From Cladopsammia gracilis (Eukaryota > Cnidaria > Anthozoa > Scleractinia > Dendrophylliidae), in NCBI GenBank assembly GCA_022457155.1, contig JAJGOT010000001.1, positions 3,014,501-3,078,500 on the forward strand: DNA of 64,000 bases. Reading direction: 5' to 3'. The position numbers and the translations under genes were made by a program. Below the pieces are notes generated by a model. It had not been told where the DNA came from and made no database searches. It was given only the letters and a program-made list of their open reading frames with translations. Position 1 is the first letter of the stretch. Every line of letters begins with the position of its first letter. Below, piece by piece: positions 55,601 through 61,600 of this stretch.

Positions 55601-58600
55601 GAAGGTTGACACGAACGAGTAGAGCAGAATTATCATCTCCTAAATATATAAAACAGAACAATGGTTGTAAATATACATTGTTCAGTGAAATATAGGTTAC
55701 TAATGCAAATGACTTTACCTTGTGTAGTTGGTTGTCTTGAGCTTTGGGCGCTTGTCTCGGGTGGTATTTGGTCTGGCATACATGTCTCTTGTCTCGTTTC
55801 TTAAGTAAAAAAAAGCAGCGTTAGTCAATGAAAACAAAAGGGCCAGAAGTGTTTTTTACAACAAAACTATAAACTTTGAACCTTGCGTAGTCTGTTGACT
55901 CGTCGATGAGCTTTGGGCGCTTTGCTTGGGTTGGATATGGCTTGACATATCTGACCATTGAAATAGAAAAAAATGCTTCTTTAAAAAACGATCAATCGGA
56001 GTGCGCAAACAAAAAACACCACAAAACTCACCTGTTAAATCAGGGATTGGTAACTGAAGTGCAGCAGATGTAGACAATATGTTGAGGGCACTGTCCACTA
56101 GGAGATGACCACGCACTGCACGCGACACTGCCTTACCACTTAACATATGATCGACAGAACCCTCTGCATACACTTGTGCTATCATCTCTTTAAGACCTGA
56201 CCCATCCATGATATGTCCAATTGCACCCAGGAAACTCATTTGAGTATGAAACCCTCCGAGTAGCAAAACAACTTTGCGTAGGCGACTAGTGCTGGGTTGG
56301 TCTTCAATGACCATATAAGCGATCCAATACAGTTGTTGGTCGAACGTGATTATTGGAGTTACACCTTGCTTGTTGGCAATGTCGCACAAGTATTCAAGTG
56401 TTGACCGGACACATGTTGGATTACTGGGCGTCAAATCGATCATGGGCAGAAAAAGCTGCGTGCGTTTGCCTTGGTTTGGCGAACCTTTGTGCAGTTTTTC
56501 CATATAGCCGGACCATAAAGGACGAGGGCGAGATGCGTGCATTGATACCTGCCACATAATGTCAATTCTGCTATTGTCTATGTCTTGTGCCTGTTCTCGG
56601 ATAGTACTATACTTAATGTTCTTGAGAACCGCCTTAGGGTCTTGCTGAAACACAACTCGGTGCTCACCAATTTTCCGGATTGTATCAAGGCTGACTTTCT
56701 TTCGTTCTATGTTATTTCTGTTGGGTATTGCCGGAGTTATAGCTCCCATTTGTCCCATCATATGGACAACATTCTCTCCATCGAGCGTGCATGCATTATG
56801 GTCAACGTTATCAGCGATCAAGTGAAGCAATGACCCAGATGGCATCTCACTTTTGTCTACACCCTGTACAACTGCTGCATTCCTCTTATACAGGCTGCAC
56901 TCAGAATATGACGAACTAAACCCTAGAGTGTATAATAAATCTATGAGATCGCGGTGTCCATATTTGTTATCTAGTGTTACACCTAGTCCCACTTGTAATG
57001 GATTTAGAAAGCGCTTAGGGCAGGTCGCGCTCATCATGGCTTGACCTAGCGAGGCACGTCTGAGGTCGACATTTTTGCCCTTAATAATTGTGCTTAGTAG
57101 AAAGCACAGTGAAGGGGGCAGGATTGAAAGGTTGTGCTGTACTGAGCCCATATCGGTAGCTTCGGGATACACATTATTATGCTTTTCGATGTTCTTGATT
57201 TCAGTTCTGATGTAGTCTCCTACTATGGCAATCAGCTCATTGATGTCAGACCAGTCTTGAGAAAGTTTTTTATGGGCCTCTTGTAAAATTTGTTTCACAT
57301 TTGAAGTAAGGGTAACAACCAGAGGTTGCTGTTTAGATGAAGTAATTGATACCTTTTCGCCATAGTGTTCTACTAGGAGGCGCTGTAGCGATTTCTTCGA
57401 ATATACCTCATCACTTTCAGAGCAACGCTGCATCACATCATAAAGTTCGTCTAAGGTTACGGTTTCATCGTCGTTGCTTTCGAGATAGTCAATAACACTC
57501 ATGAATGCAAACTGCTTTTCCTCATCGCACGAGCCAGCTGGCCGCCCACGCTTTTTTGGAATCGGCCCATCGTTATTGGCGGTTAGATCTTCTAAGTTAT
57601 ACCTTCGCGGCGAGCAGAAATACTTATAACAGCGCCGGTGATAGATTGCTTCCTCTGCGGGTAGGTCATGAATGGCTGCCATTCTTCGTAAAATTGCATC
57701 CGCCCATGCATCATCTTGCTCCTTCAGACGCTCATTGCAATGTTTTCGTATTGTTTCTTGAATGGTTAAAGACATGACAGTGTTGAACTCATATTCGGTG
57801 TGGTTTGGGAGTTTCTTGGCCTTTTCCTGGTCGACAAAACTACCACAGATAAAACAGTCGGCCTTGAAAGAAAATCTGGAACTACTGGATCGACGTTTTG
57901 GAGGCGGGGGCTCCTGGACATTCGTTAACTTTCGTTTCAACTGATCATATCGACGAGCATTATTGTGGTTCTTTCGGCAGCTTTCATGCACATACTGTTT
58001 TTTACTTTCATCAAATGCGAAAATAGGATATGCTGATTCAGGATTTAACTCATTATACTGTTGGGAAAACTTGTTTATAGTTTCAAGACCTGCTTTCCCC
58101 ACGCGAGCAAAAGCTTCTTTTTGAGATATGGTCACCTTGCACAACAGGCAAATGAGCTCGTCTGAAGAAGTAGAAGTCATTGGACATTTCTAAAAGCAGA
58201 AATAATTAATTGACATTTTAGAATACACTCAATAGGTAATCACTTCACATCCAGTTAAATAAAGATAACACTTATAACTATTATACTTTTTGTAGAGAAC
58301 ATAGCAAAAACGGCCATTTTCAATCAAACTAGAGCCACAATGAAGTAGCCTCGATTGTCACTTTAGTGTCCTAAAAGATTCTGCTGATCCTTAAAAAATG
58401 TTTGTTATTTATCAGGAAATCCTCCAATATTCATCAAAGAACAGAAAATGGCTTTTTATAGAACTACAGGCTTGAAAAGAAACAGAATTCAAACCTAGTT
58501 CTTGAAGCTAAACCAGGCTATTTTTGCAGTGACAGACTGGATACCGAATCTTCGGTTTCAAACACCAGTATAAAAATGCTAGAATATTCGCCAAACTATT

Positions 58601-61600
58601 GTCAAAATCACCTTTAAATGTCGCAGAATTGCAAAGCACTTCCCTATCTGTTAATTTATAAAGCCTTTTTAAAGAAAACTCACCTTAAACCATAACCATA
58701 GCCCGAGAAACTTCCAATGATTCAAGCGTTGGCATCGTATTTTAATGGTGAATACCGCTGACCGGAAAAAATAGAAAAGTGCTTCCCAGTCCCCCTCCCG
58801 ACTGAAACCTCAAATTTTGGGAAAAAATAAGCAAATTTACCCATGGTAACTCTTTAAATCAAATGTGTAAAGCAAAATAGCAATAAAATCTGTGCAAAAT
58901 AGCAATAAAATCTGTATAAAAACTTATTTTTTTAAAAAAAAACTTTAATTTTTTACCTTGACCTTGACCTTATTGTCGACCTTGACCCTTACATAGCAAC
59001 ATCGGTATCATCATATGATCAAGCAAACTTCTTTGAGTTACATTTGATATTTTATTTCTGCAATTGCCCTTTGCCGTGTCGCAGAAAAGGCATTTGTTAA
59101 AACGGCGGCCATCTTGGATTTCCCACGGTCACGTGTAAAAGTAGGTTCCATGGGTCAGAATCGAGTGGGGTTTTTTTTGTGCACTAATCTACCCCCAATA
59201 AACATATTTTTGACAGAAATGCTTTGCCAACATTTTTGTCCAACCTCGACTACAAAAATCCGTAGGTTTACTGGACTATTTGTCAGGATTTGTAATGTCA
59301 ACAAAACTTCTTGCAACGAACAGACACATGCTTTCGAAGATTTGTTCAAAGGATGACACGACAAATGAACTTTTAGGCCCCGTCCACACTGATGCGTTTT
59401 TGAAAACCTCCTCCTCCCCCCCCCCCCCCCCCCCCCGGCTAAAAGGTGTTGTTTACAATCGAAACATCTTCGGATATTTCTGGAAACTCTTCGGAAATCA
59501 TCGGTAATCTTCGGAAAATTCAGATAAATGGTCAGAAACCTTCGCAACAACCGTCGGACGAACCTCGTTGGACAGTATTCGGAGAATTTTCGAAAATCTT
59601 CGGAAATTCTTCGCGAAAAATTACTTAAAACTTCGTAATTACTGTAGCGTTGCCGTTTATATAATAAACAAAATAATAGATGGCTACATGGAATTAATAA
59701 TTTTCTTTTCGATTGTTTAACTCGATATCTTACTTGTTCGCTGCGCTCACTAGTGAGATATCGAGTTGTACACTCGAAGATAAATTCCATATCTCCAAGC
59801 AACCACGTATAACTTGAGAAAATTCAATATTTTCATTATCCAGAGAATGCACCTGTTTGTTGCCCGGTTCTCAGACAGCCTTGATGTAGTGATAACATGT
59901 GATGGTTGTGACGTCGGTCTGTCGGGCAGGCGATACCGATGCCTTAACTGCCTGGATGTCGACTTATGCAATAACTGTTACATGTGTAAGTAGTTGTATT
60001 AAGTAACAATCCGAGTAAGAAGTAGGCAACCCAAATCCACGGAATGCAGAAAGGTGTGAATTGTGCTATTGTTGAAACCATCCACCTCATTGGCTAAAAC
60101 ATGAAAATCTACCATAACTTCATCAGGCAGCGCATTTATTTATCTCTAGTTTACTAATTGATTCCCTTTTAGTGAAAACTATTGTGCTTTTTAATGCAAC
60201 AAAAATTCTATGTGGGGAACATGGAAAATTAGAAGTCTTTCTTGGCCATTGTTTTGGAGTCTCACGATTGGCTGAAATCTTGTAGCACAAAAGAAACATC
60301 GCTTTAAAATAAAGTTTCAGTAAATTTTATTTCAAAACCATGTTGTCCATAGGTTGACGTATTCTCAGTACGAAAATCTAAACATTCTTATGGAGGAAAG
60401 TGAAATGCATGGGAACAATAGAGAATTGCCTACTTCTTACACGGATTGTTACTTAATGTCATCCATTGTTGCTGTCATCCGTCAGTTTTGCCATGATGTT
60501 ATTGAACAACATAACATGATGAAAGGCCCTGGGCTTTTACAACTTCGTGCGGAGTCTTGAAGGGGCTTATAACTAAGTGAACTTATTACACAATGGAAGC
60601 AGAAAACCTACGTAAAAATCGTTTTCTAACTTTGACACATATAATGTAATATGTTGGTATTCTTTGAAGCAATCAAGTGTAATGTTGTAACTTATACATG
60701 ATTTAACCATCATTTAACTTGTAAGAGAATGTACTACCGGTATGTTTCATGCAAATAATTTGCTTTGTTTCCTTTTCTTCTGTTATTTTCTGTTTTGCTC
60801 TATAGCTGGGGTGAAGCCTGAAGGCCACTTGGAATCTCACGACGTTATAGATATGAGGTGAGCTAGACAATAAACACCTTACTTGCTCACCCCTCCCCCC
60901 CTTCCCCTACCCCTGCCCCCCCCCCCCCAAAGTGGTACGTATGCACTTCACACTTTGCAGAGCTGATTTTCCGAGTCGACCCCCCCCCCCCCCCCAAAAA
61001 AAAAAAAGGTAAGGACCATCTAAATTTAACTAAAACAGTAACTGTACAACTGCATAATTGCAAATATGAAATTGGACCCGAAAATCGAACTCGGGCCACA
61101 ATGAAAGAAGGCAAGGGAACATGATATCTCTCGAACGGACCACTGCACTATAGATAGAGAATACTAGTACTTCTGATGGCGTATTTATTGTTGAATTTTT
61201 CAGATTCAAGTGTGATGAGTGTAGCAGCTTTATTGTTGGAACACGGCATCACTGCAATGAGTGTGAAGACTTCGATCTGTGTTTTGGTTGTCATTCATTA
61301 AACAAGTTTCCGGGAAGGTGAATTAAATTCCTTTTTTATAGATTGTAGAATTTTTCATCCTGTTCTGCCATGTTATATTGACAGTTAATCATTGTTTTTA
61401 TTTCAGACACTCTTCAACCCACAAAATGACGAAGTTTCCCCTGAAGACAGGTAAGAATATGCAACTAATCAAAATTACCACTTAAAAAAAAGGAATAGAC
61501 AAATTGGGTACAATAATGCGTTAGCCGAATAGCGTTCCGCCCAGATTCTAAAAATAGAATTGGCACGCAGCATCATGGGATTGAAATGCGTACAAACATT

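Larger units (their letters stand above)
52786..59278 (-). mobile_element. Intact-looking Academ-type DNA transposon, antisense in ZZEF1 intron
   Basis: Terminal inverted repeats of about 165 bases: left tagtccagtaaat... to aagatggccgccgtttta (52786-52957), right the reverse complement (about 59097-59278). They agree except for a short insertion near the tip (cctacggatttttgtag on the right). With these tips a 3-base duplication TTT/TTT is possible but is low complexity. The minus-strand gene (next entry) fills the interior. An XPG/FEN-like nuclease plus cysteine cluster in one very long protein, with a 3-base target duplication, matches what I recall of the AcademX branch of the Academ superfamily. 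The superfamily name is inference; the TIR-bounded transposon is seen directly. Confidence 0.75.

Noticed and set aside
53361..58180. Two separate host genes on the minus strand
   Set aside because: The long frames are joined by phase-matched short exons and enclosed by inverted repeats, so one transposon gene explains both better.
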